NCBI RefSeq assembly: GCF_954871325.1
Contig: NC_088775.1
Coordinates: 93,685,284 to 93,749,283 of the forward strand
Origin: Gordionus sp. m RMFG-2023
Taxonomy: Eukaryota; Nematomorpha; Gordioida; Chordodea; Parachordodidae
Reading direction: 5' to 3'
Length of the DNA: 64,000 nucleotides
The notes under the pieces are model-generated. The model saw only the letters and a list, made by a program, of their open reading frames with translations, made no database searches and was not told where the DNA came from. Both the position numbers and the translations under genes were made by a program. Position 1 is the first letter of the stretch. Each line of letters starts with the position of its first letter. Of this stretch, positions 1 through 13,810 are shown piece by piece.

Positions 1-540
1 TAATTAAGGATAGATATAATATATGAAATAGCACTAACAGATATCTATTGTAAGTTAACACTAACCCTAACCTTAATCCTAACCCTAACACTAACCCTAA
101 CCCTAAACCTAACGCTAATCCTAACCCTAACCCTAACCTTAACCATAACCCTAACCCTAAATGCTTGAAATTTCTTCAATAAAAATAAATTTTAAAAAAG
201 CTAAAAATTTTATCTGTTTTCCTTATATTTTTTTGAAAAATCATAGAAGATTTTGCACAATTATTATTTGATTTTCACAAAATTATTATTTAATTTTACG
301 AGTTAGTAAGACATAGATAATTACTACCAAAATCATATTATGCACTTAGATAAAATAATTCATAAATATGTGAGCATATTATATTTTCTAAAATCGGTGA
401 AAATAATAAATATTACTTAAAAAATTCATATGTTGGGAATATAATAAAAATTACTTGAAATACTGTTAATTAGAGTAATTAAGGATAGATATAATATATG
501 AAATAGCACTAACAGATATCTATTGTAAGTTAACGCTAAC

Positions 541-708
541 CCTAACCTTAATCCTAACCCTAACCCTAACTCTAACCCTAACCCTAACACTAACCTTAAC
601 CCTAACCCTAACCCTAACCCTAACCCTAACCCTAACCCTAACCCTAACCCTAACCATAACCCTAACCCTAACCCTAACCTTAACTCTAACCCTAACCCTA
701 ACCCTAAT
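541..708 (+). repeat. Representative interstitial telomeric tract with fixed variant hexamers
   Basis: A (CCCTAA)n tract of about 28 hexamers. Near its left edge come CCTTAA and TCCTAA, then CTCTAA and CACTAA. Toward the right come CCATAA, CCTTAA and CTCTAA, then pure hexamers that end in CCCTAATTGC. The same ordered set of variants recurs in dozens of other tracts (for example 3,901-4,068, 19,963-20,138 and 35,531-35,693), while the number of pure hexamers between them changes. The other strand is G-rich TTAGGG and could fold as G-quadruplex or be transcribed as telomeric RNA; neither is shown here. Confidence 0.85.
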
Positions 709-1076
709 TGCTTGAAATTTCTTCAATCAAAATAAATTTTAAAAAAAGCTAAAAATTTTATCTGTTTTCCTTATATTTTTTTGAAAAATCATAGAAGATT
801 TTGCACAATTATTATTTGATTTTCACAAAATTATTATTTAATTTTACGAGTTAATAAGACATAGATAATTACTAAATCATATTATGCACTTAGATAAAAT
901 AATTCATAAATATGTGAGCATATTATATTTTCTAAAATCGGTGAAAATAATAAATATTACTTAAAAAATTCATATGTTGGGAATATTATAAAAATTACTT
1001 GAAGTACTGTTAATTAGAGTAATTAAGGATAGATAAAATATATGAAATAGCACTAACAGATATCTATTGTAAGTTA
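709..1076 (+). repeat. Representative AT-rich spacer unit of the satellite
   Basis: Taken as the example of the non-telomeric half of the unit. It is almost wholly A+T apart from a few islands that stay constant in nearly every copy: TTTGCACAATTATTA, TTTTACGAGTTA, AAAATCGGTGAAAATAATA, and GCACTAACAGATATCT with the palindrome AGATATCT right before the next telomeric tract. No coding frame of any length is kept between copies. The islands could be protein-binding or origin-like sites, but that is inference from conservation alone. Confidence 0.7.
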
Positions 1077-3360
1077 ACGCTAACCCTAACCTTAATCCTA
1101 ACCCTAACCCTAACCCTAACCCTAACCCTAACTCTAACCCTAACCCTAACCTTAACCCTAACCTTAACTCTAACCCTAACCCTAACCCTAACCCTAATTG
1201 CTTGAAATTTCTTCAATCAAAATAAATCTTAAAAAAAGCTAAAAATTTTATCTGTTTTCCTTATATTTTTTGGAAAAATCATAGAAGATTTTGCACAATT
1301 ATTATTTGATTTTCACAAAATTATTATTTAATTTTACGAGTTAGTAAGACCTAGATAATTACTACCAAAATCATATTATGCACTTAGATAAAATAATTAA
1401 TAAATATGTCTGAGCATATTATATTTTCTAAAATCGGTGAAAATAATAAATATTACTTAAAAAATTCATATTTTGGGAATATAGTAAAAATTACTTGAAA
1501 TACTGTTATTAGAGTAATTAAGGATAGATATAATATTTGAAATAGCACTAACAGATATCTATTGTAAGTTAACACTAACCCTAACCCTAATCCTAAACCT
1601 AACCCTAACCCTAACACTTACCCTAATCCTAACCCTAACCTATACCCTAACCTATACCCTAACCCTAACCCTACCCTAACCTATACCCTAACCCTAACAT
1701 CAAATGCTTGAAATTTCTTCAATCAATATAAATTTTAAAAAAAGCTAAAAATTTTATCTGTTTTCCTTATATTTTTTTGAAAAATCATAAAAGATTTTGC
1801 ACAATTATTATTTGATTTTCACAAAATTATTTTATTTAATTTTACGAGTTAGTAAGACATAGATAATTACTAAATCATATTATGCAATTAAATAAAATAA
1901 TTAATAAATATGTCTGAGCATATTATATTTTCTAAAATCGGTGAAAATAATAAATATTACTTAAAAAATTAATATGTTGGGAATTTAATAATAATTACTT
2001 GAAGTACTGTTAATTAGAGTAATTAAGGATAGATATAATATATGAAAAAGCACTAACAGATATCTATTGTAAGTTAACGCTAACCCTAACCTTAATCCTA
2101 ACCCTAACCCTAACCCTAACCCTAACCCTAACCCTAAATGCTTGAAATTTCTGCAATCAAAATAAATTTTAAAAAATGCTAAAAATTTTATCTGTTTTTC
2201 TTATATTTTTTTTGAAAAATCATTGAAGATTTTGCACAATTATTATATATTTTCACAAAATTATTTTATTTAATTTTACGAGTTAGTAAGACATAGATAA
2301 TTACTACCAAAATCATATTATGCACTTAGATAAAATAATTCATAAATATGTGAGCATATTATATTTTCTAAAATCGGTGAAAATAATAAATATTACTTAA
2401 AAAATTCATATGTTGGGAATATAATAAAAATTAATTGAAGTACTGTTAATTAGAGTAATTAAGGATAGATATAATATATGAAATAGCACTAACAGATATC
2501 TATTGTAAGTTAACACTAACCCTAACCTTAATCCTAACCCTAACACTAACCCTAACCCTAAACCTAACGCTAATCCTAACCCTAACCCTAACCTTAACCA
2601 TAACCCTAACCCTAAATGCTTGAAATTTCTTCAATAAAAATAAATTTTAAAAAAGCTAAAAATTTTATCTGTTTTCCTTATATTTTTTTGAAAAATCATA
2701 GAAGATTTTGCACAATTATTATTTGATTTTCACAAAATTATTATTTAATTTTACGAGTTAGTAAGACATAGATAATTACTACCAAAATCATATTATGCAC
2801 TTAGATAAAATAATTCATAAATATGTGAGCATATTATATTTTCTAAAATCGGTGAAAATAATAAATATTACTTAAAAAATTCATATGTTGGGAATTTAAT
2901 AATAATTACTTGAAGTACTGTTAATTAGAGTAATTAAGGATAGATATAATATATGAAAAAGCACTAACAGATATCTATTGTAAGTTAACGCTAACCCTAA
3001 CCTTAATCCTAACCCTAACCCTAACCCTAACCCTAACCCTAAATGCTTGAAATTTCTGCAATCAAAATAAATTTTAAAAAATGCTAAAAATTTTATCTGT
3101 TTTTCTTATATTTTTTTTGAAAAATCATTGAAGATTTTGCACAATTATTATATATTTTCACAAAATTATTTTATTTAATTTTACGAGTTAGTAAGACATA
3201 GATAATTACTACCAAAATCATATTATGCACTTAGATAAAATAATTCATAAATATGTGAGCATATTATATTTTCTAAAATCGGTGAAAATAATAAATATTA
3301 CTTAAAAAATTCATATGTTGGGAAAATAATAAAAATTAATTGAAGTACTGTTAATTAGAG

Positions 3361-6300
3361 TAATTAAGGATAGATATAATATATGAAATAGCACTAACAG
3401 ATATCTATTGTAAGTTAACACTAACCCTAACCTTAATCCTAACCCTAACACTAACCCTAACCCTAAACCTAACGCTAATCCTAACCCTAACCCTAACCTT
3501 AACCATAACCCTAACCCTAAATGCTTGAAATTTCTTCAATAAAAATAAATTTTAAAAAAGCTAAAAATTTTATCTGTTTTCCTTATATTTTTTTGAAAAA
3601 TCATAGAAGATTTTGCACAATTATTATTTGATTTTCACAAAATTATTATTTAATTTTACGAGTTAGTAAGACATAGATAATTACTACCAAAATCATATTA
3701 TGCACTTAGATAAAATAATTCATAAATATGTGAGCATATTATATTTTCTAAAATCGGTGAAAATAATAAATATTACTTAAAAAATTCATATGTTGGGAAT
3801 ATAATAAAAATTACTTGAAATACTGTTAATTAGAGTAATTAAGGATAGATATAATATATGAAATAGCACTAACAGATATCTATTGTAAGTTAACGCTAAC
3901 CCTAACCTTAATCCTAACCCTAACCCTAACTCTAACCCTAACCCTAACACTAACCTTAACCCTAACCCTAACCCTAACCCTAACCCTAACCCTAACCCTA
4001 ACCCTAACCCTAACCATAACCCTAACCCTAACCCTAACCTTAACTCTAACCCTAACCCTAACCCTAATTGCTTGAAATTTCTTCAATCAAAATAAATTTT
4101 AAAAAAAGCTAAAAATTTTATCTGTTTTCCTTATATTTTTTTGAAAAATCATAGAAGATTTTGCACAATTATTATTTGATTTTCACAAAATTATTATTTA
4201 ATTTTACGAGTTAATAAGACATAGATAATTACTAAATCATATTATGCACTTAGATAAAATAATTCATAAATATGTGAGCATATTATATTTTCTAAAATCG
4301 GTGAAAATAATAAATATTACTTAAAAAATTCATATGTTGGGAATATTATAAAAATTACTTGAAGTACTGTTAATTAGAGTAATTAAGGATAGATAAAATA
4401 TATGAAATAGCACTAACAGATATCTATTGTAAGTTAACGCTAACCCTAACCTTAATCCTAACCCTAACCCTAACCCTAACCCTAACCCTAACTCTAACCC
4501 TAACCCTAACCTTAACCCTAACCTTAACTCTAACCCTAACCCTAACCCTAACCCTAATTGCTTGAAATTTCTTCAATCAAAATAAATCTTAAAAAAAGCT
4601 AAAAATTTTATCTGTTTTCCTTATATTTTTTGGAAAAATCATAGAAGATTTTGCACAATTATTATTTGATTTTCACAAAATTATTATTTAATTTTACGAG
4701 TTAGTAAGACCTAGATAATTACTACCAAAATCATATTATGCACTTAGATAAAATAATTAATAAATATGTCTGAGCATATTATATTTTCTAAAATCGGTGA
4801 AAATAATAAATATTACTTAAAAAATTCATATTTTGGGAATATAGTAAAAATTACTTGAAATACTGTTATTAGAGTAATTAAGGATAGATATAATATTTGA
4901 AATAGCACTAACAGATATCTATTGTAAGTTAACACTAACCCTAACCCTAATCCTAAACCTAACCCTAACCCTAACACTTACCCTAATCCTAACCCTAACC
5001 TATACCCTAACCTATACCCTAACCCTAACCCTACCCTAACCTATACCCTAACCCTAACATCAAATGCTTGAAATTTCTTCAATCAATATAAATTTTAAAA
5101 AAAGCTAAAAATTTTATCTGTTTTCCTTATATTTTTTTGAAAAATCATAAAAGATTTTGCACAATTATTATTTGATTTTCACAAAATTATTTTATTTAAT
5201 TTTACGAGTTAGTAAGACATAGATAATTACTAAATCATATTATGCAATTAAATAAAATAATTAATAAATATGTCTGAGCATATTATATTTTCTAAAATCG
5301 GTGAAAATAATAAATATTACTTAAAAAATTAATATGTTGGGAATTTAATAATAATTACTTGAAGTACTGTTAATTAGAGTAATTAAGGATAGATATAATA
5401 TATGAAAAAGCACTAACAGATATCTATTGTAAGTTAACGCTAACCCTAACCTTAATCCTAACCCTAACCCTAACCCTAACCCTAACCCTAACCCTAAATG
5501 CTTGAAATTTCTGCAATCAAAATAAATTTTAAAAAATGCTAAAAATTTTATCTGTTTTTCTTATATTTTTTTTGAAAAATCATTGAAGATTTTGCACAAT
5601 TATTATATATTTTCACAAAATTATTTTATTTAATTTTACGAGTTAGTAAGACATAGATAATTACTACCAAAATCATATTATGCACTTAGATAAAATAATT
5701 CATAAATATGTGAGCATATTATATTTTCTAAAATCGGTGAAAATAATAAATATTACTTAAAAAATTCATATGTTGGGAATATAATAAAAATTAATTGAAG
5801 TACTGTTAATTAGAGTAATTAAGGATAGATATAATATATGAAATAGCACTAACAGATATCTATTGTAAGTTAACACTAACCCTAACCTTAATCCTAACCC
5901 TAACACTAACCCTAACCCTAAACCTAACGCTAATCCTAACCCTAACCCTAACCTTAACCATAACCCTAACCCTAAATGCTTGAAATTTCTTCAATAAAAA
6001 TAAATTTTAAAAAAGCTAAAAATTTTATCTGTTTTCCTTATATTTTTTTGAAAAATCATAGAAGATTTTGCACAATTATTATTTGATTTTCACAAAATTA
6101 TTATTTAATTTTACGAGTTAGTAAGACATAGATAATTACTACCAAAATCATATTATGCACTTAGATAAAATAATTCATAAATATGTGAGCATATTATATT
6201 TTCTAAAATCGGTGAAAATAATAAATATTACTTAAAAAATTCATATGTTGGGAATATAATAAAAATTACTTGAAATACTGTTAATTAGAGTAATTAAGGA

Positions 6301-6512
6301 TAGATATAATATATGAAATAGCACTAACAGATATCTATTGTAAGTTAACGCTAACCCTAACCTTAATCCTAACCCTAACCCTAACTCTAACCCTAACCCT
6401 AACACTAACCTTAACCCTAACCCTAACCCTAACCCTAACCCTAACCCTAACCCTAACCCTAACCATAACCCTAACCCTAACCTTAACTCTAACCCTAACC
6501 CTAACCCTAATT
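3361..6512 (+). repeat. Higher-order module 2 (A-B-C-D-E-A-B)
   Basis: Repeats module 1 with an offset of 3,360 bases. Tracts: A (3,417-3,521), B (3,892-4,068), C (4,437-4,557), D (4,930-5,060), E (5,437-5,497), A (5,871-5,975), B (6,347-6,511). Bases 3,361-6,255 show no difference from 1-2,895 on line-by-line reading. Between modules 1 and 2 lies an extra E-A pair (about 2,931-3,521), itself a local duplication. Confidence 0.9.
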
Positions 6513-9500
6513 GCTTGAAATTTCTTCAATCAAAATAAATTTTAAAAAAAGCTAAAAATTTTATCTGTTTTCCTTATATTTTTTTGAAAAATCATAGAAG
6601 ATTTTGCACAATTATTATTTGATTTTCACAAAATTATTATTTAATTTTACGAGTTAATAAGACATAGATAATTACTACCAAAATCATATTATGCACTTAG
6701 ATAAAATAAATCATAAATATGTGAGCATATTATATTTTCTAAAATCGGTGAAAATAATAAATATTACTTAAAAAATTCATATGTTGGGAATATTATAAAA
6801 ATTACTTGAAGTACTGTTAATTAGAGTAATTAAGGATAGATATAATATATGAAATAGCACTAACAGATATCTATTGTAAGTTAACGCTAACCCTAACCCT
6901 AATCCTAACCCTAACCCTAACACTAACCCTAACCCTAACCCTAACCCTAACCCTAACCCTAACCCTAACCATAACCCTAACCCTAACCCTAACCCTAACC
7001 CTAACCTTAACTCTAACCCTAACTATAACCCTAACCCTAACACGAACCCTAACCCTAACCCTAACCCTAACCTTAACCCTAACCCTAACCCTAACCCTAA
7101 ATGCTTGAAATTTCTTCAATCAAAATAAATTTTAAAAAAAGCTAAAAATTTTATCTGTTTTCCTTATATTTTTTTGAAAAATCATAGAAGATTTTGCACA
7201 ATTATTATTTGATTTTCACAAAATTATTATTTAATTTTACGAGTTAGTAAGACATAGATAATTACTACCAAAATCATATTATGCACTTAGATAAAATAAA
7301 TCATAATTATGTGAGCATATTATATTTTCTAAAATCGGTGAAAATAATAAATATTACTTAAAAAATTCATATGTTGGGAATATTATAAAAATTACTTGAA
7401 GTACTGTTAATTAGAGTAATTAAGGATAGATATAATATATGAAATAGCACTAACAGATATCTATTGAAAGTTAACGCTAACCCTAACCCTAATCCTAACC
7501 CTAACCCTAACACTAACCCTAACCCTAACCCTAACCCTAACCCTAACCCTAACCCTAACCATAACCCTAACCCTAACCCTAACCCTAACCCTAACCTTAA
7601 CTCTAACCCTAACCCTAACCCTAACCCTAACACGAACCCTAACCCTAACCCTAACCCTAACCTTAACCCTAACCCTAACCCTAACCCTAAATGCTTGAAA
7701 TTTCTTCAATCAAAATAAATTTTAAAAAAAGCTAAAAATTTTATCTGTTTTCCTTATATTTTTTTGAAAAATCATAGAAGATTTTGCACAATTATTATTT
7801 GATTTTCACAAAATTATTATTTAATTTTACGAGTTAATAAGACATAGATAATTACTACCAAAATCATATTATGCACTTAGATAAAATAAATCATAAATAT
7901 GTGAGCATATTATATTTTCTAAAATCGGTGAAAATAATAAATATTACTTAAAAAATTCATATGTTGGGAATATTATAAAAATTACTTGAAGTACTGTTAA
8001 TTAGAGTAATTAAGGATAGATATAATATATGAAATAGCACTAACAGATATCTATTGTAAGTTAACGCTAACCCTAACCCTAATCCTAACCCTAACCCTAA
8101 CACTAACCCTAACCCTAACCCTAACCCTAACCCTAACCCTAACCCTAACCCTAACCATAACCCTAACCCTAACCCTAACCCTAACCCTAACCTTAACTCT
8201 AACCCTAACCCTAACCCTAACCCTAACACGAACCCTAACCCTAACCCTAACCCTAACCTTAACCCTAACCCTAACCCTAACCCTAATTGCTTGAAATTTC
8301 TTCAATCAAAATAAATTTTAAAAAAAGCTAAAAATTTTATCTGTTTTCCTTATATTTTTTTGAAAAATCATAGAAGATTTTGCACAATTATTATTTGATT
8401 TTCACAAAATTATTATTTAATTTTACGAGTTAATAAGACATAGATAATTACTACCAAAATCATATTATGCACTTAGATAAAATAAATCATAAATATGTGA
8501 GCATATTATATTTTCTAAAATCGGTGAAAATAATAAATATTACTTAAAAAATTCATATGTTGGGAATATTATAAAAATTACTTGAAGTACTGTTAATTAG
8601 AGTAATTAAGGATAGATATAATATATGAAATAGCACTAACAGATATCTATTGTAAGTTAACGCTAACCCTAACCTTAATCCTAACCCTAACCCTAACCCT
8701 AACCCTAACACTAACCCTAACCCTAACCCTAACCCTAACCCTAACCATAACCCTAACCCTAACCCTAAACTTAACTCTAACCCTAACCCTAACCCTAATT
8801 GCTTGAAATTTCTTCAATCAAAATAAATTTTAAAAAAAGCTAAAATTTTATCTGTTTTCCTTATATTTTTTTGAAAAATCATAGAAGATTTTGCACAATT
8901 ATTATTTGATTTTCACAAAATTATTATTTAATTTTACGAGTTAATAAGACATAGATAATTACTACCAAAATCATATTATTCACTTAGATAAAATAATTAA
9001 TAAATATGTCTGAGCATATTATATTTTCTAAAATCGGTGAAAATAATATATATTACTTAAAAAATTCATATGTTGGGAATATAATAAAAATTACTTGAAA
9101 TACTGTTAATTAGAGTAATTAAGGATAGATATAATATATGAAATAGCACTAACAGATATCTATTGTAAGTTAACGCTAACTCTAACCCTAATCCTAACCC
9201 TAACCCTAACCCTAACCATAACACTAACCTTAACCCTAACCCTAACCATAACCCTAACCCTAACCCTAACCATAACCCTAACCCTAACCCTAACCTTAAC
9301 TCTAACCCTAACCCTAACCCTAACCCTAACACGAACCCTAACCCTAACCCTAACCCTAACCTTAACCCTAACCCTAACCCTAACCCTAAATGCTTGAAAT
9401 TTCTTCAATCAAAATAAATTTTAAAAAAAGCTAAAAATTTTATCTGTTTTCCTTATATTTTTTTGAAAAATCATAGAAGATTTTGCACAATTATTATTTG

Positions 9501-11639
9501 ATTTTCACAAAATTATTATTTAATTTTACGAGTTAGTAAGACATAGATAATTACTAACAAAATCATATTATGCACTTAGACAAAATAAATCATAAATATG
9601 TGAGCATATTATATTTTCTAAAATCGGTGAAAATAATAAATATTACTTAAAAAATTCATATGTTAGGAATATTATAAAAATTACTTGAAGTACTGTTAAT
9701 TAGAGTAATTAAGGATAGATATAATATATGAAATAGCACTAACAGATATCTATTGTAAGTTAACGCTAACCCTAACCTTAATCCTAACCCTAACCCTAAC
9801 CCTAACCCTAACCCTAACACTAACCCTAACCCTAACCCTAACCCTAACCCTAACCCTAACCCTAACTCTAACCCTAACCCTAACCATAACCCTAACCCTA
9901 ACCCTAAACTTAACTCTAACCCTAACCCTAACCCTAATTGCTTGAAATTTCTTCAATCAAAATAAATTTTAAAAAAAGCTAAAAATTTTATCTGTTTTCC
10001 TTATATTTTTTTGAAAAATCATAGAAGATTTTGCACAATTATTATTTGATTTTCACAAAATTATTATTTAATTTTACGAGTTAATAAGACATAGATAATT
10101 ACTACCAAAATCATATTATGCACTTAGATAAAATAAATCATAAATATGTGAGCATATTATATTTTCTAAAATCGGTGAAAATAATAAATATTACTTAAAA
10201 AATTCATATGTTGGGAATATTATAAAAATTACTTGAAGTACTGTTAATTAGAGTAATTAAGGATAGATATAATATATGAAATAGCACTAACAGATATCTA
10301 TTGTAAGTTAACGCTAACCTTAACCTTAATCCTAACCCTAACCCTAACCCTAACACTAACCCTAACCCTAACCCTAACCCTAACCCTAACCCTAACCATA
10401 ACCCTAACCCTAACCCTAACCCTAATTGCTTGAAATTTCTTCAATCAAAATAAATTTTAAAAAAAGCTAAAAATTTTATCTGTTTTCCTTATATTTTTTT
10501 GAAAAATCATAGAAGAATTTGCACAATTATTATTTGATTTTCACAAAATTATTATTTAATTTTACGAGTTAATAAGACATAGATAATTACTACCAAAATC
10601 ATATTATGCACTTAGATAAAATAAATCATAAATATGTGAGCATATTATATTTTCTAAAATCGGTGAAAATAATAAATATTACTTAAAAAATTCATATGTT
10701 GGGAATATAATAAAAATTACTTGAAATACTGTTAATTAGAGTAATTAAGGATAGATATAATATATGAAATAGCACTAACAGATATCTATTGTAAGTTAAC
10801 GCTAACCCTAACCTTAATCCTAACCCTAACCCTAACTCTAACCCTAACCCTAACACTAACCTTAACCCTAACCCTAACCCTAACCCTAACCCTAACCATA
10901 ACCCTAACCCTAACCCTAACCTTAACTCTAACCCTAACCCTAACCCTAATTGCTTGAAATTTCTTCAATCAAAATAAATTTTAAAAAAAGCTAAAAATTT
11001 TGTCTGTTTTCCTTATATTTTTTTGAAAAATCATAGAAGATTTTGCACAATTATTATTTGATTTTCACAAAATTATTATTTAATTTTACGAGTTAGTAAG
11101 ACATAGATAATTACTACCAAAATCATATTATGCACTTAGATAAAATAATTCATAAATATGTGAGCATATTATATTTTCTAAAATCGGTGAAAATAATAAA
11201 TATTACTTAAAAAATTCATATGTTGGGAATATAATAAAAATTACTTGAAATACTGTTAATTAGAGTAATTAAGGATAGATATAATATATGAAATAGCACT
11301 AACAGATATCTATTGTAAGTTAACGCTAACCCTAACCCTAACCCTAAATGCTTGAAATTTCTTCAATCAAAATAAATTTTAAAAAAAGCTAAAAATTTTA
11401 TCTGTTTTCCTTATATTTTTTTGAAAAATCATAGAAGATTTTGCACAATTATTATTTGATTTTCACAAAATTATTTTATTTAATTTTACGAGTTAGTAAG
11501 ACATAGATAATTACTAAATCATATTATGCACTTAGATAAAATAATTCATAAATATGTGAGCATATTATATTTTCTAAAATCGGTGAAAATAATAAATATT
11601 ACTTAAAAAATTCATATGTTGGGAATATTATAAAAATTA

Positions 11640-13810
11640 CTTGAAGTACTGTTAATTAGAGTAATTAAGGATAGATAAAATATATGAAATAGCACTAACA
11701 GATATCTATTGTAAGTTAACGCTAACCCTAACCTTAATCCTAACCCTAACCCTAACCCTAACACTAACCCTAACCCTAACCCTAACCTAAACCCTAACCA
11801 TAACCATAACCCTAACCCTAACCCTAACCCTAACCTTAACTCTAACCCTAACCCTAACCCTAACCCTAATTGCTTGAAATTTCTTCAATCAAAATAAATC
11901 TTAAAAAAAGCTAAAAATTTTATCTGTTTTCCTTATATTTTTTGGAAAAATCATAGAAGATTTTGCACAATTATTATTTGATTTTCACAAAATTATTATT
12001 TAATTTTACGAGTTAGTAAGACCTAGATAATTACTACCAAAATCATATTATGCACTTAGATAAAATAATTAATAAATATGTCTGAGCATATTATATTTTC
12101 TAAAATCGGTGAAAATAATAAATATTACTTAAAAAATTCATATTTTGGGAATATAGTAAAAATTACTTGAAATACTGTTATTAGAGTAATTAAGGATAGA
12201 TATAATATTTGAAATAGCACTAACAGATATCTATTGTAAGTTAACACTAACCCTAACCCTAATCCTAAACCTAACCCTAACCCTAACACTTACCCTAATC
12301 CTAACCCTAACCTATACCCTAACCTATACCCTAACCCTAACCCTACCCTAACCTATACCCTAACCCTAACATCAAATGCTTGAAATTTCTTCAATCAATA
12401 TAAATTTTAAAAAAAGCTAAAAATTTTATCTGTTTTCCTTATATTTTTTTGAAAAATCATAAAAGATTTTGCACAATTATTATTTGATTTTCACAAAATT
12501 ATTTTATTTAATTTTACGAGTTAGTAAGACATAGATAATTACTAAATCATATTATGCAATTAAATAAAATAATTAATAAATATGTCTGAGCATATTATAT
12601 TTTCTAAAATCGGTGAAAATAATAAATATTACTTAAAAAATTAATATGTTGGGAATTTAATAATAATTACTTGAAGTACTGTTAATTAGAGTAATTAAGG
12701 ATAGATATAATATATGAAAAAGCACTAACAGATATCTATTGTAAGTTAACGCTAACCCTAACCTTAATCCTAACCCTAACCCTAACCCTAACCCTAACCC
12801 TAACCCTAAATGCTTGAAATTTCTGCAATCAAAATAAATTTTAAAAAATGCTAAAAATTTTATCTGTTTTTCTTATATTTTTTTTGAAAAATCATTGAAG
12901 ATTTTGCACAATTATTATATATTTTCACAAAATTATTTTATTTAATTTTACGAGTTAGTAAGACATAGATAATTACTACCAAAATCATATTATGCACTTA
13001 GATAAAATAATTCATAAATATGTGAGCATATTATATTTTCTAAAATCGGTGAAAATAATAAATATTACTTAAAAAATTCATATGTTGGGAATATAATAAA
13101 AATTAATTGAAGTACTGTTAATTAGAGTAATTAAGGATAGATATAATATATGAAATAGCACTAACAGATATCTATTGTAAGTTAACACTAACCCTAACCT
13201 TAATCCTAACCCTAACACTAACCCTAACCCTAAACCTAACGCTAATCCTAACCCTAACCCTAACCTTAACCATAACCCTAACCCTAAATGCTTGAAATTT
13301 CTTCAATAAAAATAAATTTTAAAAAAGCTAAAAATTTTATCTGTTTTCCTTATATTTTTTTGAAAAATCATAGAAGATTTTGCACAATTATTATTTGATT
13401 TTCACAAAATTATTATTTAATTTTACGAGTTAGTAAGACATAGATAATTACTACCAAAATCATATTATGCACTTAGATAAAATAATTCATAAATATGTGA
13501 GCATATTATATTTTCTAAAATCGGTGAAAATAATAAATATTACTTAAAAAATTCATATGTTGGGAATATAATAAAAATTACTTGAAATACTGTTAATTAG
13601 AGTAATTAAGGATAGATATAATATATGAAATAGCACTAACAGATATCTATTGTAAGTTAACGCTAACCCTAACCTTAATCCTAACCCTAACCCTAACTCT
13701 AACCCTAACCCTAACACTAACCTTAACCCTAACCCTAACCCTAACCCTAACCCTAACCCTAACCATAACCCTAACCCTAACCTTAACTCTAACCCTAACC
13801 CTAACCCTAA
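11640..13810 (+). repeat. Higher-order module 3 (C-D-E-A-B)
   Basis: Tracts: C (11,718-11,869, with CCTAAACCC followed by two CCATAA), D (12,243-12,373, ACACTTACCC form), E (12,738-12,808), A (13,184-13,287), B (13,659-13,808). The E-to-A spacer has the GGGAATATAATAAAAATTAA form. Confidence 0.88.

Larger units (their letters stand above)
1..2930 (+). repeat. Higher-order module 1 (A-B-C-D-E-A)
   Basis: Tracts: A (61-160), B (541-708), C (1,077-1,199), D (1,570-1,700), E (2,077-2,138), A (2,511-2,616). The D tract is marked by the odd element CCTATACCCTAACCTATACC and by ACACTTACCC. The E spacer is marked by CTGCAATC, ATCATTGAAG and ATTATATATTTTC. These private marks make the order readable. 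Confidence 0.88.
1..10440 (+). repeat. Satellite section 1, spacers 1-21
   Basis: Spacers begin (within about 10 bases) at 164, 711, 1201, 1707, 2141, 2619, 3048, 3524, 4071, 4560, 5065, 5501, 5979, 6516, 7101, 7691, 8289, 8802, 9391, 9940 and 10428. The section opens with unit order A-B-C-D-E-A-E-A-B-C-D-E-A-B. From about 6,880 to 9,390 come longer tracts that carry a rare CACGAA variant (7,040, 7,631, 8,226 and 9,330), a private marker of a local amplification that reappears at about 46,120. Confidence 0.93.
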
